Of a stretch of DNA of 64,000 nt, positions 9,925 to 18,061 are shown piece after piece (position 1 is the stretch's first letter; each line of letters begins with the position of its first letter). Source of the stretch: Piscinibacter sp. XHJ-5 (GTDB lineage: Bacteria > Pseudomonadota > Gammaproteobacteria > Burkholderiales > Burkholderiaceae_C). Under the pieces are notes generated by a model. It ran no database searches. It was not told the origin of the DNA and saw only the letters and a list, made by a program, of their open reading frames with translations. The stretch is from positions 4,216,001 through 4,280,000 of the forward strand of contig NZ_CP123228.1 in the NCBI RefSeq assembly GCF_029855045.1, read 5' to 3'. Made by a program: the position numbers and the translations under genes.

Positions 9925-10706
9925 CACAGCTGTCCGAGCTTTTGCAGCATCTGGTCGGAGGTCTGGATCGCCTTCGAATTGAGCTCGTAGGCGCGCTGCG
10001 TCTGGATCATCGCGATCAGCTCCTCGACGACGTTGACGTTGGACGTCTCGACGAAGCCCTGCCGCAGCGTGCCCAGCCCGTTCTGGCCGGGCGTGCCGGT
10101 GTTGGGCGTTCCCGAGGCGGCCGTCTCGACGAAGACGTTCTGGCCCTTGGGCTCCATGCCGGCGGGGTTCACGAAGCTGGCGATCTGGATCTGGCCCACC
10201 GACTGCGGCGTGGACTGGCCGGGCAGCATCACGCCGACCGTGCCGTCGGAGCCGATCGTCACGCTCTGCGCATTGGCGGGAATGGTGATGCCCGGATTCA
10301 CCGGATAGCCGTTGTTGGTGACGAGCTGCCCGGTCGAGTTGACCTGGAACGAGCCGTCGCGGGTGTAGCCCGTGGTCCCGTCGGGCATCTGCAGCTCGAA
10401 GAACCCGTTGCCCAGCACGGCGATGTCGAGGTTGTTCGAGCTCTGCTGCAGGTTGCCCTGGCTGAAGCTGCGCGAGGTCGCCACCGCGCGCGTGCCCAGG
10501 CCGACCTGCAGTCCGGTGGGCAGCGTCGTCTGCTCGGTGCTGTTGGCGCCGGCCTGGCGCAGGTTCTGGTACATGAGGTCCTCGAACACCGCATGCGCAC
10601 GCTTGTAGCCGTTGGTCGAGACGTTGGCCAGGTTGTTCGAGATGGTGTCCAGCTGGGTCTGCTGGGCTTCCATGCCGGTCTTGGAGATCCAAAGGGAACG
10701 CATCAT
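9924..10706 (-). CDS. flgG: Flagellar distal rod protein FlgG
   Basis: 260 aa, the same length as E. coli FlgG. The N-terminus [20 protein letters not shown] and [18 protein letters not shown] is the rod-protein signature. The C-terminus [20 protein letters not shown] and [12 protein letters not shown] completes the D0 coiled coil. It builds the distal rod and is exported by the flagellar type III system. Two tandem ATGs (10706, 10703) make the exact start ambiguous by one codon. It lies 37 bp after flgF and is coupled to flgH. Confidence 0.97.
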   Translation of the reverse strand: MMRSLWISKTGMEAQQTQLDTISNNLANVSTNGYKRAHAVFEDLMYQNLRQAGANSTEQTTLPTGLQVGLGTRAVATSRSFSQGNLQQSSNNLDIAVLGNGFFELQMPDGTTGYTRDGSFQVNSTGQLVTNNGYPVNPGITIPANAQSVTIGSDGTVGVMLPGQSTPQSVGQIQIASFVNPAGMEPKGQNVFVETAASGTPNTGTPGQNGLGTLRQGFVETSNVNVVEELIAMIQTQRAYELNSKAIQTSDQMLQKLGQL

Positions 10707-10743
10707 GGTGTCGGGTCCTTCGCGGTTCGCTCACATGCCGGTT

Positions 10744-11463
10744 TCAGCTCATCGACAGCAGCTGCGCCGCCGTCTTCTCGTTGCCTTCGGCCGTCTGCAG
10801 CATCTTCATCTGCGCCTCGAACTGCCTTGCCGCGGTGATCATCGCGACCATGGTCTCGACCGCGCTGACGTTGGAGCCTTCGAGCGCGCCGTCCTGCACA
10901 CGCGCATTCGCATCCGCGGGCAGGTCCGCATCGGCTCGGAACAGGCCGTCGGTTCCGCGCTGCAACGGCGCTTCCGGCGTGACGAGCTTCAGCCGCCCGA
11001 CGGTCGTGCTGCGACCGTTGGCCTTGGCGCTGACCGTGCCGTCGGCGCCGATGTTGACTTCGCTGTTCGGCGGCACCTGGATCGGGCCGCCGTCGCCCAG
11101 CACCGTGAGGCCGTTGCGCGTGACCAGCGTGCCGTCGGCCGACACGTCGAGCGCGCCGGCTCGCGTGTAGGCCTCGGTGCCATCAAGCCCTTGCACGGCC
11201 AGCCAGGCGTTGCCCTTCATCGCGACGTCCATCGGACGGCCGGTGGCGGTGACGTTGCCGGCACTCGCGTCGTAGCCCGGCGTGCTCTCCAGCGCATACA
11301 CCCGCGTGCTCGCACCGCTGCCCTGCACCGGCACTGCGCGAAACGCCTGCAGCTCGGCGCGAAAGCCGACGGTGGACACGTTGGCGAGGTTGTTCGCGAG
11401 GGTGTCCTGCCGCTGCATGGTCGCTTTCGCGCCGGACATCGACAGGTAGATCATGCGGTCCAT
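10744..11463 (-). CDS. flgF: Flagellar proximal rod protein FlgF
   Basis: 239 aa. MDRMIYLSMSGAKATMQRQD and [18 protein letters not shown] identify FlgF. The C-terminal VETMVAMITAARQFEAQMKM and NEKTAAQLLSMS fit the family. It is part of the proximal rod between FlgC and FlgG. The frame is open 16 codons further upstream, but that stretch runs into a hairpin repeat, so ATG 11463 is preferred. The gap to flgE is unusually long for this operon (118 bp) because the repeat sits in it. Confidence 0.96.
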   Translation of the reverse strand: MDRMIYLSMSGAKATMQRQDTLANNLANVSTVGFRAELQAFRAVPVQGSGASTRVYALESTPGYDASAGNVTATGRPMDVAMKGNAWLAVQGLDGTEAYTRAGALDVSADGTLVTRNGLTVLGDGGPIQVPPNSEVNIGADGTVSAKANGRSTTVGRLKLVTPEAPLQRGTDGLFRADADLPADANARVQDGALEGSNVSAVETMVAMITAARQFEAQMKMLQTAEGNEKTAAQLLSMS

Positions 11464-11489
11464 CGTGGTGCTCCTTCGCCGGAAGAACT

Positions 11490-11539
11490 CACCACAGAGA
11501 CACGGAGCCACGAAGAAGAATCTCCGTGCTCTGCGTGGC
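11490..11539. repeat. Interspersed hairpin repeat between flgE and flgF
   Basis: An imperfect inverted repeat. The left arm CACCACAGAGACACGGAG can pair with the right arm CTCCGTGCTCTGCGTGG across a short A-rich loop. It resembles the CACCACAGAGACA-type intergenic elements dispersed in many proteobacterial genomes. A related copy lies at 16087-16161. Being transcribed with the operon, it would form an RNA hairpin between flgE and flgF. Whether it terminates, stabilises or does nothing cannot be told from sequence. Confidence 0.7.
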
Positions 11540-11581
11540 TGCGTGGCTCATGTCTTTCGTCCCTTCATGCCGTCAGCCGCA

Positions 11582-12844
11582 TCAGCGCAGGTTCACCAAG
11601 GTCTGCATCACCTGGTCCTGCGTCTTGATCGTCTGCGCATTGGCCTGGTACACGCGCTGCGCCGTGATCATGTTGACCAGCTCGGCCGTCATGTCGACAT
11701 TCGATTCCTCCAGCGCGCCGGACTGCAGCGCGCCGAGGTTGCCGTCGCCCGGCACGCCGACGATGGGGTCGCCGGTGGCGAAGGTGCGCGCCCATGCGTT
11801 GCCGCCCATCGGCTGGAGGCCCTGCGGGTTGCGGAAGGTCGCGATCTCCACCTGACCGGCCGGCTTGGACTGGCCGTTGGAATATCGGGCGGTGACGATG
11901 CCGTTCGATTCGAACTGGATGCCGACGAGCTGGCCGGCCGCATAGCCGTTCTGCGACAGGTCGGTCACGCCGAACGGCGAGCCGTACTGCGTGGCGCCGG
12001 CCACGTTGAGCGCGACGCCGTTGATCGCCAGCGTCGCGGCGCCGGCCGAATTGGTGGAGGCCGGGATGTCGAGGTTCACGGTCCCGGCCGGCGAGGTCGG
12101 AGTGCCGCCGTTGGCCGGGAACACGATGGTGGTCGACGGCGCGGGGTTGCCGCCGCTGGTGGCCAGCGGCGTGCCGTTGGCGGTGATGTAGACGTTCCAG
12201 GTGTCGGTGGCTGCCTTCTGGAAGTAGTAGGTCAGCGCAACGTCCTGGCCCTTGGCGTCGAACACCGTCAGCGAGGTCGCGTTGTTGTAGGTGGTCGGAT
12301 CGGTCATGTCGATCGGCGCGCCCGAGGCCGGCAGCGTGACGGCCGCGCGTGCATCGAGATTCATCTCGAGCTTGATGCGGTCGGTGGGGCTGGGCGTGAT
12401 GCCGGCGGTGGGCATCTGCAGCGGCGTGGCCTGGCCCGGCAGGATGGTGCCGGCGCCGTCGGCCGCATAGCCCATCAGCTTGTTGCCCTGGCTGTTGACG
12501 ACGAAGCCCTCGCGGTCGACCTTGAACTGGCCGTTGCGGGTGTACATGGTCGGGTTCTTGCCGTCGGTCACCTGGAAGAAGCCGGCGCCGTTGATGGCGA
12601 GGTCGAGCGGGTTCTGCGAGGACGCGATGTTGCCCTGCGTGAACTGCTGCGAGACCGATTCCAGGCTCACGCCGATGCCGATGGCGTTGGCGCCGGCGCC
12701 GTTCATCGCGCTGGCGTACATGTCGGCAAACTCCGCCCGCGCGGCCTTGGCGCCGTAGGTGTTGGAGTTGGCGATGTTGTTGCCGATCACCTCCAGGTTC
12801 TTGCTGGTGGCGTTCAGTCCGGACAGACCTTGCTGGAATCCCAT
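11582..12844 (-). CDS. flgE: Flagellar hook protein FlgE
   Basis: 420 aa, close to the enteric length (about 402). The N-terminus MGFQQGLSGLNATSKNLEVI, then GNNIANSNTYGAKAARAEFA, and the C-terminus ELVNMITAQRVYQANAQTI with TQDQVMQTLVNLR are diagnostic. It polymerises into the hook, a universal joint, under control of the FlgD cap encoded just upstream (19 bp). The middle is the variable Thr/Ala-rich D1-D2 domain. Confidence 0.97.
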   Translation of the reverse strand: MGFQQGLSGLNATSKNLEVIGNNIANSNTYGAKAARAEFADMYASAMNGAGANAIGIGVSLESVSQQFTQGNIASSQNPLDLAINGAGFFQVTDGKNPTMYTRNGQFKVDREGFVVNSQGNKLMGYAADGAGTILPGQATPLQMPTAGITPSPTDRIKLEMNLDARAAVTLPASGAPIDMTDPTTYNNATSLTVFDAKGQDVALTYYFQKAATDTWNVYITANGTPLATSGGNPAPSTTIVFPANGGTPTSPAGTVNLDIPASTNSAGAATLAINGVALNVAGATQYGSPFGVTDLSQNGYAAGQLVGIQFESNGIVTARYSNGQSKPAGQVEIATFRNPQGLQPMGGNAWARTFATGDPIVGVPGDGNLGALQSGALEESNVDMTAELVNMITAQRVYQANAQTIKTQDQVMQTLVNLR

Positions 12845-12863
12845 GGTTGTTCCTTGTGAGTGA

Positions 12864-13508
12864 TCAGTTGAAGGCCTTGATCGAGGCGTAGGGCGTGCTG
12901 CCGGTGCGCTCCAGCTCCAGCGTGAGCTGATCGCCGCTGGTGCTGACCGCCGTGACCTTGTCGCGCATCAGCGACACCGAGGACAGCGTTGCCGCGCCGC
13001 TGGTGGCGGTGATGCGGAACGTGAGGTTGGTGTCGGTGCCGGCCTTGCTCGTGTCCCAGTCGAAGCTGTGGCGGCCGGCGCTCTGCGCGCCCAGCTGCAG
13101 CGTGTCGACGACGTGGCCGCCGGCGTTCAGCACTTCCACCTTCACCGCGTCGGCCGCCGACGTGAGCTCGAAGCCGCCCTGCCCGTTGCCGTCGACGATG
13201 TGGAGCTTGTTGCCCGGCACGATCACGTCGCGTCCGACCAGCGCGGCGCCCTGCAGCGCCTGCATCTGCACGAACTGGCGGTTCAGCCCTTCCACCGTCT
13301 CGTTGAGCTTGGCGATGCCGCTCACGGTGTTGATCTGCGCCATCTGGCTGGTGACCTGCGCGTTGTCCATCGGATTCAGCGGGTCCTGGTTCTGCATCTG
13401 CGCGACCAGCAGCTTGAGGAAGCGGTCGGCGCTGGCCGCGTCGCTGGTCGCCGTGATGGACGAGGCGGCCGGGGTGGTGAGGTCGTTGCCGAGCGAGGAG
13501 ACGGCCAT
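12864..13508 (-). CDS. flgD: Flagellar hook capping protein FlgD
   Basis: 214 aa. The N-terminal motif RFLKLLVAQMQNQDPLNPMD and NAQVTSQMAQINTVSGIAKL is the FlgD signature. The C-terminal half has the Ig-like FlgD fold (AGRHSFDWDTSKAGTDTNLT). It caps the growing hook and is required for FlgE assembly. It is followed directly by flgE and starts 2 bp after the flgC stop, in canonical order. Confidence 0.96.
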   Translation of the reverse strand: MAVSSLGNDLTTPAASSITATSDAASADRFLKLLVAQMQNQDPLNPMDNAQVTSQMAQINTVSGIAKLNETVEGLNRQFVQMQALQGAALVGRDVIVPGNKLHIVDGNGQGGFELTSAADAVKVEVLNAGGHVVDTLQLGAQSAGRHSFDWDTSKAGTDTNLTFRITATSGAATLSSVSLMRDKVTAVSTSGDQLTLELERTGSTPYASIKAFN

Positions 13509-13510
13509 GA

Positions 13511-13915
13511 TCAGGATCCCATCTGCAGCGTCTTCAGCAGCAGCGTCTTCGTGGTGTTCATCACCTCGACGTTGTTCTGGTACGAGCGCGACGCGGAGAT
13601 CATGTTGACCATCTCCTCGACCGGGTTCACGTTGCTGTAGGTCACGTAGCCGTCGGCGTCGGCGCTCGGGTGCTTGGGGTCGTGCACACGGCGGCCCGGC
13701 GTGCCGTCCTCGGTGATCGTGCTCACCGTGACCCCGGCCGCGCCGGTCGCGCCCATCAGCTGCGTCTGGAAGGTGACCTGGCGCGCCTTGTAGGCCTGGC
13801 CGTCGGGGCCGGCCACCGTGTCGGCGTTGGCGAGGTTGGAGGCAACGACGTTCAGGCGCTGGCTCTGCGCGCTGACCGCGCTGCCCGCCACGTTGAAGAT
13901 GTTGAGCATCGACAT
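13511..13915 (-). CDS. flgC: Flagellar proximal rod protein FlgC
   Basis: 134 aa, matching E. coli FlgC. MSMLNIFNVAGSAVSAQSQR and LNVVASNLANADTVAGPDGQ are typical, as is the C-terminal VNPVEEMVNMISASRSYQNN and TLLLKTLQMG. It is a proximal rod component. It lies 20 bp after flgB and 2 bp before flgD. Confidence 0.97.
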   Translation of the reverse strand: MSMLNIFNVAGSAVSAQSQRLNVVASNLANADTVAGPDGQAYKARQVTFQTQLMGATGAAGVTVSTITEDGTPGRRVHDPKHPSADADGYVTYSNVNPVEEMVNMISASRSYQNNVEVMNTTKTLLLKTLQMGS

Positions 13916-13935
13916 GATTCAGCCCCCTTGCCTCT

Positions 13936-14343
13936 TCATTGGCCGCCGCGGATCGCGTCGAGCATGGTGCGCACGCCGCCGTTGATGAAGCGCAGCGTCG
14001 CTTCGTACTTCACCGAGTTGTCGGCGAAGTTGGCGCGCTCGCGGTCCATGTCGACGGTGTTGCGATCGAGATTGGTCTGGCTGGGCGTGGCGTACAGCAG
14101 GTTCGCCTCGGCGCGCGCGCCGGCCGGCGCCGCGATGTGGCCCGGCTGGCTGGTCGACAGCGCACCGGAGGCCTGCGCCGCGCCCGTCGCCTGCTGGAGG
14201 GCCTGCGCGAAATTCATGTCGCGCGCCACGTAGCCCGGCGTGTCGGCGTTGGCAATGTTGCTCGCGATCAGTCGCTGCCTCTCGGCGCGCAGCCCGAGGG
14301 CCTGGCCGTGGAAGTCGAGGTTGTCGGTGAGTCGGTTGATCAT
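13936..14343 (-). CDS. flgB: Flagellar proximal rod protein FlgB
   Basis: 135 aa. MINRLTDNLDFHGQALGLRA and LIASNIANADTPGYVARDMN identify FlgB. Its C-terminus has the rod-protein helix (KYEATLRFINGGVRTMLDAI). This ATG is preceded by GGAAGG at a good distance; a 15-codon upstream extension in frame lacks family similarity. It is the first gene of the minus-strand flg operon, divergent from flgA across about 140 bp. Confidence 0.95.
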   Translation of the reverse strand: MINRLTDNLDFHGQALGLRAERQRLIASNIANADTPGYVARDMNFAQALQQATGAAQASGALSTSQPGHIAAPAGARAEANLLYATPSQTNLDRNTVDMDRERANFADNSVKYEATLRFINGGVRTMLDAIRGGQ

Positions 14344-14411
14344 TTGCGTGCCTTCCGGGCCCAGGGCCCATGAAGAGATGTGACGCATTGTGTTGAGCGA
14401 CCCCCGAAACC

Positions 14412-14429
14412 TAAGCGGGAATAAGCGGG
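14412..14429. promoter_or_regulatory. Direct repeat in flgB-flgA divergent promoter region
   Basis: Two copies of TAAGCGGG spaced exactly 10 bp, one helical turn, lie between the divergent flgB and flgA starts. The phase and place suit a dimeric or tandem activator site. Flagellar master regulators (FlhDC-type in this order) would be expected here, but I cannot match the site to a defined consensus, so this is only a candidate. Confidence 0.25.
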
Positions 14430-14485
14430 CGATTGGCCGCCATTTCGGCGTGTCGTGCTTGCCCGCGCGCTCCTACAGTGGCGAC

Positions 14486-15211
14486 ATGGAATCCTGGGGC
14501 TCGATCTCGTCCATTGCGTTTCGCATGGCGCTGGCAGCGATGCTGACGCTCGCGGGCGCGTGGGCGCGCGCCGACGCCCCGCCCTCGCTGGATGCCGGCG
14601 TCGAGCAGCAGGTTCGCCAGCTCGCGCTCGCGGGCTCGCAGCCGGGCGCCGGCGCGCGGATCGAAGTGGAGGTGGGGCAGCTCGATGGGCGGCTGCGCCT
14701 CGCGCCGTGCCAGCGTGTCGAGCCGCATCTGCCGGCCGGCACGCGGCTGTGGGGCCGCACCCGCATCGGACTGCGCTGCGTGCAGGGCGAATCCCGGTGG
14801 AACGTCTTCCTGCCGGTCACCGTGAAGGTCTACGCCCAGGCGCTGGTGGCCGCAGCGCCGCTGGCCGTCGGCCGGGTGCTGGCGGCCGACGACGTCACCG
14901 TGGCGGAGGTGGACCTTGCCGAAGACACGTCGGCGGCGATGACTCGCCCCGAGCTCGTCGTCGGACGCAGCCTGGGCCGCGCGGTCAATGCGGGCCAGAG
15001 CCTGCGCCAGGCGCACTTGAAGCCGCGCCAATGGTTCGCGGCCGGCGAAACGGTCAAGGTCGTCGCGCTCGGCAGCGGCTTCAGCGTCGCGAGCGAAGGG
15101 CAGGCGATGACGCCGGGCCTGGAGGGTCAGCCGGCGCGGGTCAAGACGGAGAGCGGGCGCGTGCTCACCGGCATGCCGGTCGGCGAGAGAAGAATGGAGC
15201 TGTCGCTGTGA
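14486..15211 (+). CDS. flgA: Flagellar P-ring assembly chaperone FlgA
   Basis: 241 aa. A signal peptide (IAFRMALAAMLTLAGAWARA, cleaved near residue 29) is followed by an N-terminal beta domain with paired Cys (LAPCQRVEPHLP, GLRCVQGES). The C-terminal SAF domain (VLAADDVTVAEVDL, GRSLGRAVNAGQSLR, VKTESGRVLTGMPVGERRME) is complete. It is a periplasmic chaperone for FlgI P-ring assembly. ATG 14486 is chosen because the 32 upstream in-frame codons overlap the promoter region and give no signal peptide. Confidence 0.94.
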   Translation: MESWGSISSIAFRMALAAMLTLAGAWARADAPPSLDAGVEQQVRQLALAGSQPGAGARIEVEVGQLDGRLRLAPCQRVEPHLPAGTRLWGRTRIGLRCVQGESRWNVFLPVTVKVYAQALVAAAPLAVGRVLAADDVTVAEVDLAEDTSAAMTRPELVVGRSLGRAVNAGQSLRQAHLKPRQWFAAGETVKVVALGSGFSVASEGQAMTPGLEGQPARVKTESGRVLTGMPVGERRMELSL

Positions 15212-15236
15212 GGTCCGGGGGGTTGAAAAAAAGTCC

Positions 15237-15263
15237 TAAAGTCAGCCGCAGCCGGGTCGATAC
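15237..15263 (+). promoter_or_regulatory. Sigma-28 (FliA) promoter for flgM
   Basis: TAAAGTCA, 11 bp, GTCGATAC. This compares with the enterobacterial FliA consensus TAAAGTTT-N11-GCCGATAA: the first six bases and the spacer are exact and the -10 box matches at six of eight. It ends about 50 bp before the flgM ATG. FliA control of its own anti-sigma factor is the established arrangement, which supports the call. Confidence 0.8.
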
Positions 15264-15314
15264 AGCGTCCATGTTGAACGGGTCGGGCCCAGTGCCCAGC
15301 CTTTGGAGAACCCC

Positions 15315-15626
15315 ATGAAGATCGGCAGTCCCGCAGACAAACCCCCGGTGGCGCCCGCCTCCACCGGCCGTGCCGCGCCGGGCGACGCTACGCAGAAGAC
15401 ACCCGCCGTCGCCGGCGTGGACACCGAAGCGAGCGCTCAGGTCGAGCTGTCGAGTGCGGCCCGGATGTTGTCCGGCGTCGGCGCGTCGACGCCCGAATTC
15501 GATGCCGAGAAGGTCGCCCGCATCTCCCAGGCCATTGCCGACGGCAGCTTCAAGGTGAACGCCGAAGCCATCGCCGACAAGCTGATCGGCAACGCCCAGG
15601 AACTGCTCGGCAAGGCCCCTCACTGA
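15315..15626 (+). CDS. flgM: Anti-sigma-28 factor FlgM
   Basis: 103 aa. The N-terminus is disordered and Pro/Ala-rich (MKIGSPADKPPVAPAS). The C-terminal sigma-binding part has AQVELSSAARML and FDAEKVARISQAIADGSFKV followed by NAEAIADKLI, the FlgM family pattern. It holds FliA inactive until it is exported on hook completion. ATG 15315 has GGAGA five bases upstream. The gene follows the sigma-28 promoter and precedes flgN by 37 bp. Confidence 0.95.
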   Translation: MKIGSPADKPPVAPASTGRAAPGDATQKTPAVAGVDTEASAQVELSSAARMLSGVGASTPEFDAEKVARISQAIADGSFKVNAEAIADKLIGNAQELLGKAPH

Positions 15627-15663
15627 AGAACGTGTCGTGCATCCCTCTCCGGTGCAACGCTCC

Positions 15664-16062
15664 ATGACCCAGCCGATTCCGATGCAAGCCGAGCAGCCGA
15701 TCGATCCGGCGCTCGAGACCACGATGGCCGCCGTCGAGTCGCACCTCGTCGCCCTCGGCGAGGCGCTGCGCACGCGCGATGCGCCCGGCATCGACCATCA
15801 CGCCACCGAACTGCACCGGGCGCTCGCGCGCGCGGTGGAGCACTTCACCCATGCCGCGCGCCGCGGCGCCGTGCCGCCCGTCCTGCGGCGTCGCCTGGCC
15901 AGCGCGAGCGGGCAGGTCGCCGCCCAGCGCGAGTCGCTGGCCCGCGCCACCGCGGCCCTCGATCGCGCGATCGAGGTGCTGATGCCGCGCGACGTGCCGG
16001 CGTTGTATTCGCCGGTCGGCTCGACCGAGCGGGGATTGCGGGGCGGGTCGGTTCAGGCCTAG
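15664..16062 (+). CDS. flgN: FlgN-like flagellar export chaperone
   Basis: 132 aa from ATG 15664; a GTG at 15637 would add nine residues and neither has a strong ribosome site. It is a small, Ala/Arg-rich, mostly helical protein (LETTMAAVESHLVALGEALR, AAQRESLARATAALDRAIEV) of FlgN size. It lies directly after flgM, where flgN normally sits. FlgN chaperones FlgK and FlgL for export. Sequence similarity alone is weak in this family, so the call leans on position. Confidence 0.8.
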   Translation: MTQPIPMQAEQPIDPALETTMAAVESHLVALGEALRTRDAPGIDHHATELHRALARAVEHFTHAARRGAVPPVLRRRLASASGQVAAQRESLARATAALDRAIEVLMPRDVPALYSPVGSTERGLRGGSVQA

Positions 16063-16086
16063 AGGCCAACGGCGAGCCGGGTTCTT

Positions 16087-16161
16087 CACCACAAAGACAT
16101 AGAGATTCAGAGCAAGACTCTGTTTCCTGCAGATGCTCTGTGTCCCTGTGGCTCTCTGGTG
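16087..16161. repeat. Interspersed hairpin repeat downstream of flgN
   Basis: The left arm CACCACAAAGACATAGAG and the right arm CTCTGTGTCCCTGTGGCTCT (followed by CTGGTG) are imperfect complements around a loop. This is the same family as the element at 11490-11539, sharing CACCACA-AGACA at the left end. It fills most of the 117-bp gap between flgN and the convergent GntR gene and could act as a bidirectional terminator or be a relic mobile element. Confidence 0.65.
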
Positions 16162-16179
16162 GAGAGCAACCTTGCCCCA

Positions 16180-16899
16180 TCACAACGCCCGCGAATACTC
16201 GCGATGCACCCGGTTCAGGTGCTGCCGCATCGCCACCCGTGCCGCCTTCGGATCGCGCGCCTTCAGCGCCTCGAAGATGCGCCGGTGATCGCGGTTCGTG
16301 TCATCGAACAGCGCCGGCGTCACGAAGTGCTCCTCGAAAGCCGCGAACAGCCTTGATCGGCGCTGGTCCCACAGCGTCGCGACCATCTGCACCAGCGCCT
16401 GGTTGCCGCTGATGCGGGCGATCTGCAGGTGGAAGTGCCGGTCTTGCGGCGAGTGCGTCTCGCCCTTGACGTGACCCTGCTCCATGCCTTGCAGCGTGGC
16501 CTCGAGGTGCACGAGATCGGCGTCGGTGATCCGGGCGGCGGCCAGCGCGGCCGTTTCGGCTTCGATGATGCGGCGCGCCTCGACGACGTCGAGCGGCCCG
16601 ACCTCGGGCCAATCGCTCGCCGGCATGGCCGCCACCACGGCACGTTGTGCCGCCGTCGGCGGTGGCAGCACGGTGACACCGTTGCCGACACGAACCGACA
16701 CCCGTCCCTGCACCTCGAGCGCGATCAGCCCTTCGCGCACCGACGCGCGGCTGACACCGAGCTGCTGCGCCAGCTCGCGCTCGGGCGGCAGCAGCGTGCC
16801 GGGCGGGAATTCGCCGGCGTCGATGTGGCGCGCGATCACCTCGGCGATGTGCCGGTAGAGGCGCCGCGGTTCGATAGGCTGCAGCCTCGGCTCTGACAT
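16180..16899 (-). CDS. GntR-family (FadR/FCD type) transcriptional regulator
   Basis: 239 aa. Residues about 10-75 form the winged helix (LYRHIAEVIARHIDAGEFPP, LPPERELAQQLGVSRASVRE, VSVRVGNGVTVL). The FCD ligand domain follows (VVEARRIIEAETAALAAARI, DRHFHLQIARISGNQALVQM, DHRRIFEALKARDPKAAR, and AMRQHLNRV), with the His/Asp/Arg residues that bind metal and small acids in this fold. It is divergent from the sugar operon, and the dyad at 16950-16968 is the likely operator. ATG 16899 is preferred to a 26-codon extension through the promoter. Confidence 0.92.
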   Translation of the reverse strand: MSEPRLQPIEPRRLYRHIAEVIARHIDAGEFPPGTLLPPERELAQQLGVSRASVREGLIALEVQGRVSVRVGNGVTVLPPPTAAQRAVVAAMPASDWPEVGPLDVVEARRIIEAETAALAAARITDADLVHLEATLQGMEQGHVKGETHSPQDRHFHLQIARISGNQALVQMVATLWDQRRSRLFAAFEEHFVTPALFDDTNRDHRRIFEALKARDPKAARVAMRQHLNRVHREYSRAL

Positions 16900-16949
16900 G
16901 GACTGAGTTGACACCCGCAAACCGTGGAAATAGAGTTCGTGCGGCCCAA

Positions 16950-16968
16950 TGGTCAGGCCTTTGGACCA
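16950..16968. promoter_or_regulatory. Candidate GntR operator
   Basis: TGGTC, 9 bp, GACCA: a perfect five-base dyad in the 116-bp gap between the divergent GntR gene and the aldo/keto reductase gene. FadR-like GntR proteins commonly bind TGGT/ACCA-type half sites. The spacing is wider than the usual FadR operator, so this is tentative. Confidence 0.45.
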
Positions 16969-17015
16969 ATATGGCACATCCCCCCGCAGCCGACAAGACC
17001 GGAGCGCAGCAACCG

Positions 17016-18038
17016 ATGAATCCCACCGACATCCGCCATCTGCCCCGGACCGGCCACGCGTTGACGGTGCTCGGCATGGGCACCGCGCCCATCGGCAGCC
17101 TGTACGCGAAGGTCGATGACGCCGACGCGCGGCACCTGCTCGCCGCCGCCTGGAACGCCGGGCTGCGCTTCTTCGACACCGCCCCGTTCTACGGCCACGG
17201 CCTGGCCGAGCACCGGCTCGGTGAAGCGCTGCGCGTGCAGCCGCGCGGCGATTGGACCCTGTCGACCAAGGTCGGCCGGCTGCTGCGTCCGGTGGCGCAA
17301 GGCGCCGCCGTCGCCAGCACCGCCGGCTGGGTGCAACCGCTGCCGTTCGAGCCGGTGTTCGACTACACCGCGGGCGCCGTGCGCCGCTCGATCGAGGACA
17401 GTCTGCAGCGGCTGGGCACGCACCGCATCGACATCGCGCTGGTGCACGACATCGGCCGCTACACGCACGGTGCCCTGCACGATCGCTATTGGCAGCAGCT
17501 CACCGAGGGCGGCGGCCTGCGCGAACTCGAGGCGCTGCGCCGCGAGGGTCTGGTCGGCGCGATCGGCCTGGGCGTCAACGAATGGCCGGTCGTGCTCGAC
17601 GCGATGGAGCATGCCGATCTCGACTGCGTGCTGCTGGCCGGCCGCTACACCCTGCTGGAGCAGGGCGCGCTCACGCCCTTCCTGGATCGATGCGTGGAGC
17701 GCGCCGTCGGCGTGATCGTGGGCGGGCCTTTCAACTCCGGCGTCCTGGTGACCGGCGCACGCGCCGGCGCGAAGTTCGACTACGCCGACGCGCCGGACGA
17801 CGTGCTGCAACGCGTGCATCGGCTGCACCAGTCCTGCGAGGAGTTCGGCGTGCCGCTGGCGGCCGCCGCGCTGCAGTTCCCGCTGGCGCACCCCGCCGTG
17901 GTCTCGTGCATCCCGGGCGCACGCAGCGAGGCCGAGCTGCAGCAGATCCTCGGCTGGGCCGCGCTGGACATCCCGCGCTCGCTCTGGACCACGCTGCAGC
18001 AGCGCGGCCTCATTGCGCCTCACGCTCCCCTGCCATGA
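17016..18038 (+). CDS. Aldo/keto reductase, L-fucose / threo-aldose dehydrogenase-like
   Basis: 340 aa AKR barrel. LGMGTAPIGSLYAKVDDADA and AAWNAGLRFFDTAPFYGHGL carry the catalytic Asp and Tyr, STKVGRLLRP the Lys, and HRIDIALVHDIGRY the His. The pattern is that of bacterial D-threo-aldose 1-dehydrogenase / pyridoxal 4-dehydrogenase. It would oxidise the imported sugar at C1 with NAD(P). ATG 17016 is favoured; ATG 16971 lies almost on the operator and has no ribosome site. It heads the ABC sugar operon, and the RhaM-type mutarotase at the end supports a 6-deoxyhexose substrate such as L-fucose. Confidence 0.88.
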   Translation: MNPTDIRHLPRTGHALTVLGMGTAPIGSLYAKVDDADARHLLAAAWNAGLRFFDTAPFYGHGLAEHRLGEALRVQPRGDWTLSTKVGRLLRPVAQGAAVASTAGWVQPLPFEPVFDYTAGAVRRSIEDSLQRLGTHRIDIALVHDIGRYTHGALHDRYWQQLTEGGGLRELEALRREGLVGAIGLGVNEWPVVLDAMEHADLDCVLLAGRYTLLEQGALTPFLDRCVERAVGVIVGGPFNSGVLVTGARAGAKFDYADAPDDVLQRVHRLHQSCEEFGVPLAAAALQFPLAHPAVVSCIPGARSEAELQQILGWAALDIPRSLWTTLQQRGLIAPHAPLP

Positions 18039-18061
18039 CATTTCGAACGAGGAGACAGACG

